Shown here one piece after another: positions 34,191-44,989 of a stretch of DNA of 64,000 nucleotides (position 1 is its first letter; every line of letters begins with the position of its first letter). The stretch covers positions 17,561 through 81,560 of the forward strand of contig JAVTVY010020566.1 of NCBI GenBank assembly GCA_036873755.1, given 5' to 3'. The translations under genes were made by a program, and so were the position numbers. The notes under the pieces are model-generated. The model worked only from the letters and a program-made list of their open reading frames with translations, was not told where the DNA came from and made no database searches. Origin of the DNA: Hanleya hanleyi. Taxonomy: Eukaryota > Mollusca > Polyplacophora > Lepidopleurida > Hanleyidae.

Positions 34191-36900
34191 CCAACACACA
34201 CACAGCACCCCATGAAACGAAGCGTGTTCGACAATATATATGCTTTTCAGAGACGGTATTAACTTCTCATAAACATGAATAATTAATATTATTATATTCA
34301 TTAGAGTGTGTCCTTGTATATATTGTAATGAGATCAAACTGCATATTCCCCGGTCACATGTGTGTATATTGCTCGCTAATTCTGCATATTCCACCTCGTC
34401 ATTGAATGTATACCAGAGGGAGACAATTACAACAGATGACGTCACGTTGGATGCGCTCGCGCTGTATACAGCGGAACACAGATCAGATCCCCGAGCTGAT
34501 TTTATTTGAGAAATACAGCAGAAATAAACATCCTCCTTCCCCTCTAATTATAAGTAGGCCTAGGATCGTACTCAAGAAAATTGTTGAAGTAACAATCAAC
34601 CGACATCGAACAACTATACGTGCGTTGTGAGATGTACACGACAGTAGTGAAGCTCTGAATCAGTGGAATCTCGTATCCATAAATCGTGTGGCACGCGTTT
34701 GCCCATTTAAGAAACCAACTCCGCGGAGTTGCATATAATAATAGCATTATTGACTTAAAGGATTTGTGAACAGTTCCATGTTTGTTGCTAAAATATTTCA
34801 GTCATTCATAATATCAATAAGTAAACCCGGAATAAATGGTTTGGGTCGGTAAATATTAAGAAAAATGGTATTTATTTGCCTGGTACACGTATCTGGATCG
34901 TAGAACCGAAATTTAATGAGCTGCCGTGTCACATGACCGTTTGACGTCATACACGACGATGAACGAATTCTGACAGCTCACTACAAGTTCAACATGACTG
35001 ACGAATACTGTAATCAGTAATTTGTCTGCAAGTGCCTTAGATTTCCCAAATTTGCCCAGACTGACACTACGGTACTGACAACAAAAACGGCACCAGTGAT
35101 AAATACCCATCGGTCTTAAGAGTGGATTTATCATTTACAGATAAACAACAATTTAATTGTTGTTGTTGTTGTTGTTGTTATACCACGATATTGGTTCAGG
35201 TTGGTATGTTTGTTATATTCAGGTTGATGCAAAAAATAATGTTTACCTCTCTGCGTCTACGCTTTTCATAAGCACCGTGTCGAGACGGTGATGCAGGCTA
35301 AGAAAAAGAAAAATTTCCATACTTATTCAATCTGTGAGAAAATGAATATAAAAAGTACATCCAGACAAGAAAATCTTCATACACGCAATCGCCGACAAGT
35401 TCAGAAAATTTGGCATTCTCCTACTCAATGATGCTTTTTCTAACCACTCTTGACTATAAAACAAGATACTGTCATACTCACAGTGTTATTTTAAATGCTA
35501 AACAATCACGGTTTCACAGAAATGCCGAATTATTTTTTGAGTTTATATGGATGGGAAAGAAAAACTATCAATCTAGAAAACGAGCCGATGAACCGATGTT
35601 GTTTACAGTTTCATTGAATTCGTATGTCGTGAAAATGTGTGCTGATTGGTTGAATAACGGTTGGGCGGAGCCAATATGTACCGTTCAGCCAATCAAATTT
35701 ACGATTACTTGTACTCGGAGAAATTCAGATTTGGGATGAAAGTTTATCGTGCGACGGGATCGAGATATCGTATCGCTTTCCCATCCATACCGACAAAAGG
35801 AAAACACGCCAGGTTTTGATTCTTTGTAACCATAATCAGATATGTTATAAGAGTTTTGTGCAAAACTTTCAGTCGTTCCTATTTCGTTTTGTTGATAAAG
35901 ATCGACGAAGAAGGTACGTCAGACACGTGAAAAAATAACAAAATCTGACATGTTCAAAAAACTCTTCCCAAATTGCCGTAATTTTATTCAGTTCTCATGC
36001 CGATAATTGATCAAGTAAGGTGGATGTAAAAATATGGATATATCACCTAAATATCATATGCATCATCCACAATTTGGAAATTCGTTGTTTTCGGTGATTT
36101 TAAAATGTGGATACAAACACCCTGTGCACGGTAAAATGTTCGCTACACACGGTAATCTGTTTTTTAGGAATGAACCCTTTTCGTTTTATAATATGAATCC
36201 ATTGTTTCCGGGTCGGCGGGGAAGGAAAAGAAGGTTATTCCAGACCCCTTCTTCCCAATATTTGTACAGCCGAAGGCCATTGTGATGCAGACAATAGATA
36301 ACATCAGGCTGACTGCACTTCGTCAAGCTGACTGGTGTCGGTTATGACGTCACAGCCGGAAATTGCCGACTGTTGACAGAAAATATGCATAATTTCTCCG
36401 AATGGAAATGGTACTCCTAATAGTCGAATTTTAAATATTTCAAAATCTTTTACATGTCAATTACGGTGCTAACCGTGCATTTATTAGACGTTTTATAGCA
36501 CAGTTATGTGAAATCAACACGCGTCAAGTGTAGGTGTTCATTGAGAGATTTCATTTCACAAGTCGGGCGAGGGACGTCTGCTTTCATACAAGTAACAATC
36601 GAGTAAAACAAACAAACAAATTACAAGATGAAATCTCTTTATCAAGTTTAACTGTTGTTACAATAGTGAAATTGATTAACAAATCGACACGCATAGACAT
36701 ATATCCACGTAATTTCCAAACAGCAGACTCAGCTGACAATATTGGCACGATGCCAACCGAGACGGGAGTATCGTACCAATATCAGTGGACGAGTTGTTTC
36801 AACAAAGGGGAGAAAGGATGTCAAAGTTTACCATATTATTTCAACCTTTCATTACAATCTTTTTTGATGATCAATTTGAGTAGTGCAATAGAAAAGAAAT
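34191..36900. other. No supported gene; (GTT)n microsatellite
   Basis: A TTGTTGTTGTTGTTGTTGTT run lies at about 35158-35180. Frames at 35410-35739 and 36534-36902 exceed 100 codons but have no recognisable domain, and their composition matches the AT-rich surroundings. Confidence 0.5.
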
Positions 36901-36914
36901 AATGTTTTCACAGT

Positions 36915-37045
36915 CGTGCTCAATGGCTATTTTACGCACAGTTAGTACGAGAAACTTCATGAATTTCAGGGCGCGGGCTTCGCCCTTGCCCTAAAATATA
37001 AACTTTCCCAAACTAATTGTGCATAAAATAGCCATTGAGCACGCC
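36915..37045. mobile_element. Palindromic MITE, 131 bp
   Basis: GTGCTCAATGGCTATTTTAC at 36916 is matched by its reverse at 37021-37042; the arms are about 38 bp with a GGGC..GGGCTTCGCCC hairpin at the centre. Confidence 0.7.
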
Positions 37046-37048
37046 CAC

Positions 37049-37238
37049 ACTGAAAAAATAATTCCTTAAAATTTCAGGAATACTCCCCGACTATTACACC
37101 AGCGGAATATTCCTTAAAATTCAATAAGGAACATTCCGTAGCATGTTAAGGAAATTCCTTAACATGGTAAGGAATATTCTTTAGTTATGTTGAGGAATAT
37201 TCCGCTGGTGTAATAGTCGCATGAAAGAATTATTTCTC
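37049..37238. mobile_element. Palindromic MITE, ~190 bp, GGAATATTCC words
   Basis: The left end is CACTGAAAAAATAATTCCTT, and the right end inverted is TTTGAGAAATAATTCTTTC. The inner arms GACTATTACACCAGCGGAAT are perfect inverses (37089 and 37218). The interior is GGAATATTCC/CCTTAA words. It ends about 55 bp before the ATG of the cephalotoxin-like gene. Confidence 0.7.
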
Positions 37239-37292
37239 AAATAAAAAAATAATGAGTGGTCATGTTTTCGTCTCATTGCAGATTCTTTCACG

Positions 37293-40016
37293 ATGGCACT
37301 GAAACTCGTTTTGCAGTGCACATTTCTGCTGCTGTTGTCGTGGATATGCACGGTGCAGAATAAAACAAAGAGTAAAGTACCTACCGGGATAGACACCGGA
37401 ACGCAACAAGTTATCACAAGTACTGCCGCTAACGCCGGAGAAAAATTACTAGAATTCGCTAAGAAATTTGTGGATCCGCAACGCAAGTTGTTGGACATTT
37501 TGGACAAATTGTCAGGGTTTGTTGGAGCGTTCGGTGGGTTTTTGTCATTTATCATGGTATTCTTGCCTCAAAGCGAATCCGCAGAACTACGATTAATGAA
37601 AGCGGAGTTCTTTAAAGTTAATACGAAACTCGACCAAATCACCGACGAATTAGACCAAATGGCGGATGTCATTACACTGGAGGCTCAACGATCTAGTTAC
37701 ATCACAGCGGCCTCGAAGATAAAAACTGGATACGAGCAAATGCAGATATTCATCAATCAGATCGCTGATGCGGACAGCTGCCAGACTGTGGAAGAGTGTT
37801 ATCGCGAACGATTGAGGACGGCGGAACATTATATAAGTTACTTCAACATTAAGGAGTACATCAATCAAATCCTCGACGGAGCTGTGGGTATTGCTGTATT
37901 TGGTGATTCATTACTGAAATTGTACCAAAAAACTTACAAATGCGATGTTGGCAAAATCGACCACTTTGCAGGTGGCGTGTTGAAGTGGGCTTTCCAAGCG
38001 CAGCAGGTGATTTTGCTTCATGAAAAACTGACCGGTACCAACGCTACTGTTCTGTCGAGCATGGACGACTGGCTGAATAAGGTCAACAAGCTACGACGAG
38101 AAACCATTCGAGTTAAAAATGAATGCTATGACAACATGCAAGATAGGATGATAACAGATATCACAGAAACAAAATACGAAGTAGACTATGAGACTAACCT
38201 AGGAGCTGCTGAAGCTCTCAAGCAAGACATGGAGTTAAAATATCCCTGGCTCTATTGGGTTGTGATTGCGTTTGCACATACACCTGATTCAGATCAACAT
38301 TTTGTTCAGACGAACACGGAAGGTGACTTTTGGCATATCCCGTCCAGCGATGAGGACCCGAGGACTATCATATCTGCACCACAAAATAAAGGATATTATT
38401 TCCTTCAACGGACAAAATTTGAGACGGCAGTGAATGAGATTCTTGCCGCGCACATTGTGATGAACCCGACGATGACTGAGACGATACATGATAAACTAGT
38501 GGAGGGGTTGAAAAATCGTGGGGTTTGGCGCGAACTGAAATCATTAGTAGTACTTCAACTGGAGGACACCGACGACCTACAGGTGGCTATTGATGATGAT
38601 CACCATTTGTTTTGGTTCAACCAAGATGTCGAAGTGCTTATAGTAAGCCCCCCAGACGTGTCTCCACCGCTGGAAGTACGAATATCCTTTCGCATTATTG
38701 CCATATTCCGATCCGACGAAGAGATTAACTTTGGCGGTTGCGTGAAGGCCTGCGATGCTGGGACGTGCAAAAAGTATCCGTATTCCACAGACTTATACTG
38801 CGAATGCGAGGACTTTTACCATGGCGAATTCTGTGAATCCCACATGGGCTTCCAGTTGGCATTGGACATGGAAAACATACTACAGGTAACGTTCCGGATT
38901 CCCCAACTCACAGATGTCTCTTTTCAAATCGAAGACCTAGGAGCGTATCTTGGTACCTCCATTGATCGGATGTTGATCGCCGCCGAAGACCTAGGAAAGC
39001 AGGTTAAACGGTCTTACGATCAGCTGTCCGATGCCATATCAGGCGGGTTCGCATGGTTAGAATTGGTCACATTATATGGTGAACACATCATGAATCTGAA
39101 ATATTATATGGTCACCACCAACCCTGAAGATCACCAATTAACCACTCGGGAATTGGCCGGTGCCGTCCACCGATCGCTCTTTGAAATCAATAATCTGATC
39201 TTAGGCGCTAGAGTGCTTGGTCACAAGTCCTTAATTTTGACGAAGATAGAAGCGAACAGCGCCACAGCCTGCACGACAGATTATAAAAATGCCATTTCCG
39301 CCACGTGGAAGCAATTCGTTCTGATGCAGCATCAAGGCTATATATTCCTCGCCCAGTTAAAGCATACCCTCGGACAATCATCTCACGACGTTTATGATGA
39401 TTATGTTGAGGTAATAAATAACCAGATCGATTTTCTCCAAAGTAAAACATGTGAACTGGAAATTCCCTATTCAACGAATGTGAACTGTACTGGCGGCTTC
39501 TATCTTGATAGAGAAATGACTATTACGACCCAATGTCTGCCTGACCACTTCGTATACGGTAGCTTGGTGGCGAAATGTCCCCCGGAAAACCAGTCAGGAT
39601 GCAGACCATGCGGCTGCAGTCTCACCGGATCGAACAGCAGTGAATGCAGTGATCTGGACGGACAGTGTGTATGTACGAACCCCTACAAGGGAACGACATG
39701 TGAAGATCGAGACTGTGTATATGATCAGTGGCAACCGTGGTCAGACTGTGTTGATTGTGGACCGGGGACGAAACACAGAACTCGCATAGCTGTCACAAAA
39801 GAGGGATCAGGCGATGACTGTGTCGGACCTGTCTCTGAATCAGCCGATTGTTTCCTAGGCTGCTGTATTGGCAATTTCGAATGCGAGGATTCGGTGTGTT
39901 ACTCCGAGTCCATGAGGTGTGACTATTTCCTGGATTGTGCTGCGAAGTCTGAAGAAGCGGACTGTCATGACGTATGCTACTCTGAGGACTTCGTTAAAGA
40001 AGGCGGACAGGGGTAA
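37293..40016 (+). CDS. SE-cephalotoxin-like secreted multidomain protein
   Basis: A 907-codon frame without introns. Residues 1-22 form a signal peptide. A hydrophobic stretch lies at about 74-91, followed by a heptad-like amphipathic region (95-130). An EGF-like module is at about 483-514, a laminin-type EGF at 770-803, a thrombospondin type 1 repeat at 808-856 (WQPWSDC..CGPGTKHRTR) and an LDL-receptor class A module at 858-891. SE-cephalotoxin, a cuttlefish salivary protein, is reported to combine EGF, TSP1 and LDLa modules, and homologues exist in other animals, so family membership does not prove venom use. Start choice: first ATG before the signal peptide; TCTCATTGCAG just upstream looks like a 3' splice site, so a 5' UTR intron is likely. 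The frame ends at 40016, but a conserved Cys-rich region follows at once in another frame (40018-40530). Confidence 0.75.
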   Translation: MALKLVLQCTFLLLLSWICTVQNKTKSKVPTGIDTGTQQVITSTAANAGEKLLEFAKKFVDPQRKLLDILDKLSGFVGAFGGFLSFIMVFLPQSESAELRLMKAEFFKVNTKLDQITDELDQMADVITLEAQRSSYITAASKIKTGYEQMQIFINQIADADSCQTVEECYRERLRTAEHYISYFNIKEYINQILDGAVGIAVFGDSLLKLYQKTYKCDVGKIDHFAGGVLKWAFQAQQVILLHEKLTGTNATVLSSMDDWLNKVNKLRRETIRVKNECYDNMQDRMITDITETKYEVDYETNLGAAEALKQDMELKYPWLYWVVIAFAHTPDSDQHFVQTNTEGDFWHIPSSDEDPRTIISAPQNKGYYFLQRTKFETAVNEILAAHIVMNPTMTETIHDKLVEGLKNRGVWRELKSLVVLQLEDTDDLQVAIDDDHHLFWFNQDVEVLIVSPPDVSPPLEVRISFRIIAIFRSDEEINFGGCVKACDAGTCKKYPYSTDLYCECEDFYHGEFCESHMGFQLALDMENILQVTFRIPQLTDVSFQIEDLGAYLGTSIDRMLIAAEDLGKQVKRSYDQLSDAISGGFAWLELVTLYGEHIMNLKYYMVTTNPEDHQLTTRELAGAVHRSLFEINNLILGARVLGHKSLILTKIEANSATACTTDYKNAISATWKQFVLMQHQGYIFLAQLKHTLGQSSHDVYDDYVEVINNQIDFLQSKTCELEIPYSTNVNCTGGFYLDREMTITTQCLPDHFVYGSLVAKCPPENQSGCRPCGCSLTGSNSSECSDLDGQCVCTNPYKGTTCEDRDCVYDQWQPWSDCVDCGPGTKHRTRIAVTKEGSGDDCVGPVSESADCFLGCCIGNFECEDSVCYSESMRCDYFLDCAAKSEEADCHDVCYSEDFVKEGGQG

Positions 40017-40017
40017 A

Positions 40018-40530
40018 ATGTATTATCTGAAAGATCATATAGTAGATGCCGCCCTAACACGTGGCTTTATAACGGAATTCGGGCTGGAAACTTGGCACGA
40101 GTGGATAAAATATAATTATAGATATTGTATTCCTCCGAGAAGACTCTGTGTTGACAATCACCGATCCACTTTGTTCTCTGCTGATGGCGGTGGTAACATG
40201 TTATACCTCGATCGCCACAATGTCAAATGCGGGACAAGTAGCTTTATCAGCTATTTTAAACTGGAACGAAATCCCGATAACACTCAAGTCAGATATGCAT
40301 ACTTTTGCTGCGATGTACCATACTCAACCAGGTACTGGGCTAGGGTTGGCTGTATAGAGGGCAGTACCGCTGAAACAAGTGATGGCGGGGGTAATGTCGC
40401 CTATTTGAACAGACAGAGGGTGGCCTGTCCTCAGGATTACTATTTGAATCAATTCCAACTTCAGCGAAACGTGAACGCGAAAACGATATACTACAGCTAC
40501 AAGTGTTGTGGCTTCAGGGGGGGGTGGTAA
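40018..40530 (+). pseudogene. Frame-shifted C-terminal extension of the cephalotoxin-like gene
   Basis: Right after the stop at 40016 the +1 frame encodes about 170 residues that include two similar units, DGGGNMLYLDRHNVKC ending YAYFCC and DGGGNVAYLNRQRVAC ending YSYKCC, and stops at 40530. Repeated, Cys-paired units are unlikely by chance, so this is real coding sequence. It is most simply the protein's C-terminus cut off by a single-base change at the GGGG run near 40010-40014. Alternatives are an assembly error in that run, or use of GG|GTAAAA as a splice donor. Confidence 0.65.
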
Positions 40531-41300
40531 AGCATGTTCGTCCGAAATATCATTTGATATCTTATTACAACTATTTAACTTGTCGATTTGAGGGTTTCGG
40601 TTGTGCAAGGCATCTAATTTTTTACATTCTAGTTAGATCATGGGAAACAAAAACCAAGTCGGTCGCATAGATCGGACACTCTGGAGAGTTTATTTATCTG
40701 CGAAACCCCGTTTCAAGGGAATGAAGTTGTCTTCTGTGTGCCGAAATCTGCTTTTTCTATATATAATACAGTGTAAAACTCATGCGATAATATCCGATTG
40801 TCTGGGATATGTCATCCCACTCACGTATGTGGCATGGGCTCGTGCGACGCAGGTTGCCCGTCACGACGCTTGACACGTGCTACAGGCGTGATGTGCTTTA
40901 CGTTTCGGTCGGTGTGTCGTTCATATTTTTTGATAAAATCTTGATTAAAGTATAATGATTTAAATTATTAGAGAAAAAGAATCCCATATTAACATGATTA
41001 TGGGATGAAAATGGCGGCTTGTTCTTCTCTCTAGTGGGAATTCAAGTTAGAGGAGATCCTCTTATTCTCTATTTCACAATAAGAGAGATGGGATCGGCGA
41101 GATAATCTGAAGATTGATTTAACACGATCCTTTATCTGGGTACATTTTAGGTACCATATTTTCACAAAATGAGATGGAATGATTCATATGTTTGTCGATT
41201 TCTTCATATTATTGTTCTTCGGCTGATCTTCACCGCACGGGGAATTTGGAAAGCCTCGGTTGATCATTTTCAAATTGCTTATGGCTAATGCTTGAGCTTA
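40531..41300. other. 3' flank of the cephalotoxin-like gene
   Basis: Non-coding. ATTAAA near 40944 is a weak poly(A) signal candidate. No other gene seen. Confidence 0.45.
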
Positions 41301-41304
41301 TCAT

Positions 41305-41673
41305 CTTCATTTAATCAAGTCAATTTCTACGTTCCCACTTCGAGTCTGCCGTGATTTATCTGACCACATTCAGTGTTCAAAATCCGAGGTGTAAATTTCA
41401 CCAACGAACGAGAGATGAACCAATCAGAACCTACACGCCGATTGTGTGCAGACTGACATCATCTTCAAGTAGCGGCGTCATTCCTCCCAATATGGTGGTA
41501 GTGTTGGCCCAATATATAGGTCAGCCAATCAATAACTTTTCTATGACACATTTCGAAATTCAAATGGTTTCGAGGTCAGTGACGTCTCTTGTCTATTTAT
41601 ATGTTCTTTAGAAGTGGGCCATATATATCAAGGGAAGCTCGAAGTGGGAACGTAGAAATGGGCTTGATAAAAT
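41305..41673. mobile_element. MITE, ~370 bp
   Basis: ATTTCTACGTTCCCACTTCG near 41322 is matched by CGAAGTGGGAACGTAGAAAT near 41639; the arms are about 40 bp. Interior non-coding. Confidence 0.65.
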
Positions 41674-42950
41674 GAGGTTGGAGCTTAGACGCTGTGGTGG
41701 AAACAAAAACTTGCTCTGTTGACAATTTTATCCGCGCGAAGGGTAAACAGGTTAGGGGAATGTCGCTTTCTAAAATGGAGGTAAAAGGGGTCATTTTCGC
41801 TGAATAAATCAGTTCACATAATGAGTTCAGAAAAATTCTCTTGAGGCGCATACAGACATATCTACCCCCATTAAATGGTAGTAAAAAAGTAAATTGTATA
41901 AGTAAATTTGCATAATAATAGGCCAAACATCCTTCGCGCTGTTCAAACAACATTTGCTGGTTCTTCACATAGCAAATTAATTTTGTGACATGGAACAATA
42001 GATAAATCAATGCGCCTGAAATGTTGATGCATTGGTTAAGAAGGAATCAAAAGTTATTGAGTTAAAAGGACCTTTTTTGCCTCCAATTTATAGAGTTGGA
42101 TCGCTCTAACCTGGTAAAGTTATTGCTTGTTTGTCTGTTAGACTTTCTGTCTGTACTTTTTTTTGCTCGCTGATAGAGCGAACCTTCAGTGGTAGTTTCA
42201 ATGGATCCTTGTGAAAGCTGAGCGGAGCAGACTCCTATAGCTACGTCGGGAGCGAGGTTGCATTCTATGGACGGGTTGTTGCACACGTCTCCGCTGTGGT
42301 TGGCGAAGATATTGTTCTTGGGCCTGCATGTTAGTTTGTCTGTTCGAATGTCTGTTTGCACCTATAAATGAATGCGAATTTCGGATTCTCACATACGTGC
42401 ATCATACATTTAACATACATGTTAAATGTATAATTTTCTGTTGTGCTAATCATAGAACCTTCAATGACAGATTCAGTCGCGATTTCAATGTGTGGAGTAG
42501 GATACTATATTACATGCTCGAGTATTTACATTCTATGAATGATTTTATTATTTCTGCATGGACAGTAAGTATTCTCCGAGCAAAGCGTATTTCCAATATC
42601 CGATATCGGTCACTGTTGGTGTCGAAATACTTAGTAGTGATTGGGTGACGGTCATGACCTCTATGCCTTTTTTCGATAAAAATTTCTTTGGAGTTTGCTT
42701 CTGATAAAGTGACCATCGTCATCCATTTTACGCTCCTCTAACAGCTTACTGTGAAAGTAAGCTGCTACAGGAGCGTACATCCATTTTGGATCAGGAAGAG
42801 AAATGACCTTGCGGTATGGAATAAACACATCTGGACACGTGAGGAAAATATCACGTTACAAGACACAGCGGAAGTTACGCGAAAACAGCACTTGCATGCA
42901 ACACCATTTTGGTGTTTCAATCTGTCAGGTTGTAGTTGTTACCTGTTTAC
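41674..42950. other. No firm gene; possible orphan exon near 42160-42330
   Basis: On the minus strand about 42325-42160 encodes a Cys-bearing, composition-distinct stretch (RPKNNIFANHSGDVC, IECNLAPDVAIGVC) after an ACATGCAG acceptor-like site. I recognise no family and see no partner exon, so this stays a weak candidate. Confidence 0.25.
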
Positions 42951-42954
42951 TGGG

Positions 42955-43680
42955 AAAAGTTGGAGGTTGAATATTTTTTTAAATTTCATTATTTTTTCAT
43001 CAGGATAAGAGAAGATGATCCATGAAAAAAGTGGGGGTTCAGCATACTTGTTCAAAAAATATGGCAGCCAAATGTATAGCACTTAAAAGCCATAACACTG
43101 AACACATAGGGAAATTTGGGGGTTTTTTTCTTGCCTAATGCTCAATAAATCAAACTTCCCAAGGTCAAATTTCTCCATTTTTCTATATAATACTAAACAC
43201 ATAGTTCTTGTTGAAAATGTAAAAGAAAAACAGGGAGAAACCGGCCTTTCTTATAAAATATTAGCGGTATGACAGATGAATTCAGCCTTTCCAGTCCTTT
43301 TTCCAGGAAGGGGGGGGGGGGGGGGGGATCAGGGTGAGGGTAGGGAAGATTATTGGAGGTTCATTTATGAGTCATTTACTAGTTTTCTTGTTGTTGAAAG
43401 TGACTTAGAGTGAATTTAAGGAGATTCCAGAGGCATAATTTTCATAGCGCACTTTGCATCCTCCAACCACTGAATCTAAAATGCCGACTTTTTGGTCAGT
43501 CCTATCTCACTACCAAACCACCAGTAACATGCATAAATGGTTTTGTTGTGTCTTTTTTATCCCATTTTGAGATATCTAGGTATTTTTGTTAGGAAATTCA
43601 GCTTGTTTTGAAAAATTCGACAAATTACCATGTTGTAGCCCCATACGAGCAAGCGAATGAACGTGCTCGGCTCCCATCAA
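42955..43680. repeat. Diverged relative of the TTAA element at 14727-15478
   Basis: AAAGCCATAACACTGAACAC and TCAATAAATCAAACTTCCCA plus the following 400 bp match the 14.7-15.5-kb element at about 80-85% by eye. The ends are eroded and no TTAA pair remains. It contains an 18-bp G run near 43311. Confidence 0.7.
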
Positions 43681-44470
43681 TCTCGTTAGCATGGATGTGG
43701 CGTCACTCCCACAATGCTACACTGGACGAGTCTCTTTCATATGAACTATTTCTCAATAACACATAAAAAAAAAAAAAACAAAAAAAAAAAACGTTTCAAG
43801 GATTTCTTTAGGCAGAGCTACTTCCCTTCATTACCCTGAAATATACATTATGGAACAGGGTCTGCATCCAGTCTACCACAACGCAAGCATCTGTCATGTG
43901 GTTTGTGCAGCAGACAATTTCACAAGCGTCGTCGTGTCCACACAGGTTCGTTCAATGTTGGCCAAATATTGGTGTTTCTCATTTTGTCGGTGAGAACTCC
44001 AGGAATATATTCAGGAGTTTGGGTATGCTTCTCAATATTTTATCTCGCAACAATTGGACCCTTTTCTGGAAGTCGATATTCTCCACTAGAATTATAAACC
44101 CTAACAGTAATGGAACTCTACAGCCAAAGTAAAACACCCGCAAGTGAAAGAAAAGTTTGTATTGGACAAGGGCAATAACTCTCCATTCTTCCCTGTGGAT
44201 AAGCACGCGAAATCTCGCGCGATTTATCGTGAGACTACTAAAAAAAAAATAGGTCAAGGTCATCCACGACTGAACTTGGTCAAGTTTACCGACGGTTTGG
44301 AGGTTACAGACTCTGGCGTTGGGAGAATGACTATTTCTAGCGTTGTTTTTTTAATTCACATAAGTTGATTTTTGAATAATGAGATTCTCAAAAACGTAAA
44401 GATATTTGGGGGTCTATGTTAAATACATATGAACATTAACGCTTTGTACCACCTCTTTCCCTCTCCTCCC
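43681..44470. other. No gene seen
   Basis: Contains A-rich runs at 43766-43791; otherwise unique non-coding sequence. Confidence 0.5.
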
Positions 44471-44479
44471 CCTCCTCCC

Positions 44480-44760
44480 CCTACCAACACACTAAATATC
44501 TGTTTTACTCGTTGCGCTAAAGGGTTAAAACTTCTCGCAATAAAATGTAGGAAATCCAAGATGGTCGCAATAATGGTTTCACAGTGACGTCATGTTCTAA
44601 AAATTCATTTTTGAATCTATTATTCTTTCAGATTTTCCATATTTTATTATATTACAATCTTTCCCCATAAATAAATTAGAAAATAATTATCTGATGTGGA
44701 ATGACCCCAACAAGATTTGCGATAACGTTATGCAGTTTCAACTCTTTTATTTTGTCATTT
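44480..44760. repeat. Dispersed repeat, relative of 32650-33060
   Basis: Shares GCGCTAAAGGGTTAAAACTT, AAATCCAAGATGG and CAGTGACGTCATGTTCTAAA with the 32.7-kb copy, at low identity. Confidence 0.55.
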
Positions 44761-44989
44761 TGGAAATAATGCAGAAAGTTTGGCAGAGGAGCTAATCTCA
44801 GACGTAGAATGGTTAACTAAATAAGGCTGCTACCGCCTACTTTAAGTATTTCTCCGTGTGTTTAGGTTTGTAATATTCTGAGACCTACTGAAAATGAATG
44901 TTCCGATGAGAGGCCTCCTCCATTGTACCTTATTTACAGTCTAGTTTTTAGTTTGATCATCATGAAAGTAAAATAAAATCAACAACATC

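Noticed and set aside
36534..36902. 122-codon frame upstream of the cephalotoxin-like gene
   Set aside because: No domain, no promoter motif, composition like the non-coding flanks.
42062..42361. Cys-bearing minus-strand frame as a gene
   Set aside because: Only one exon-like piece with an acceptor-like site; no donor, no partner exon, no recognised family. Kept only as a weak note.
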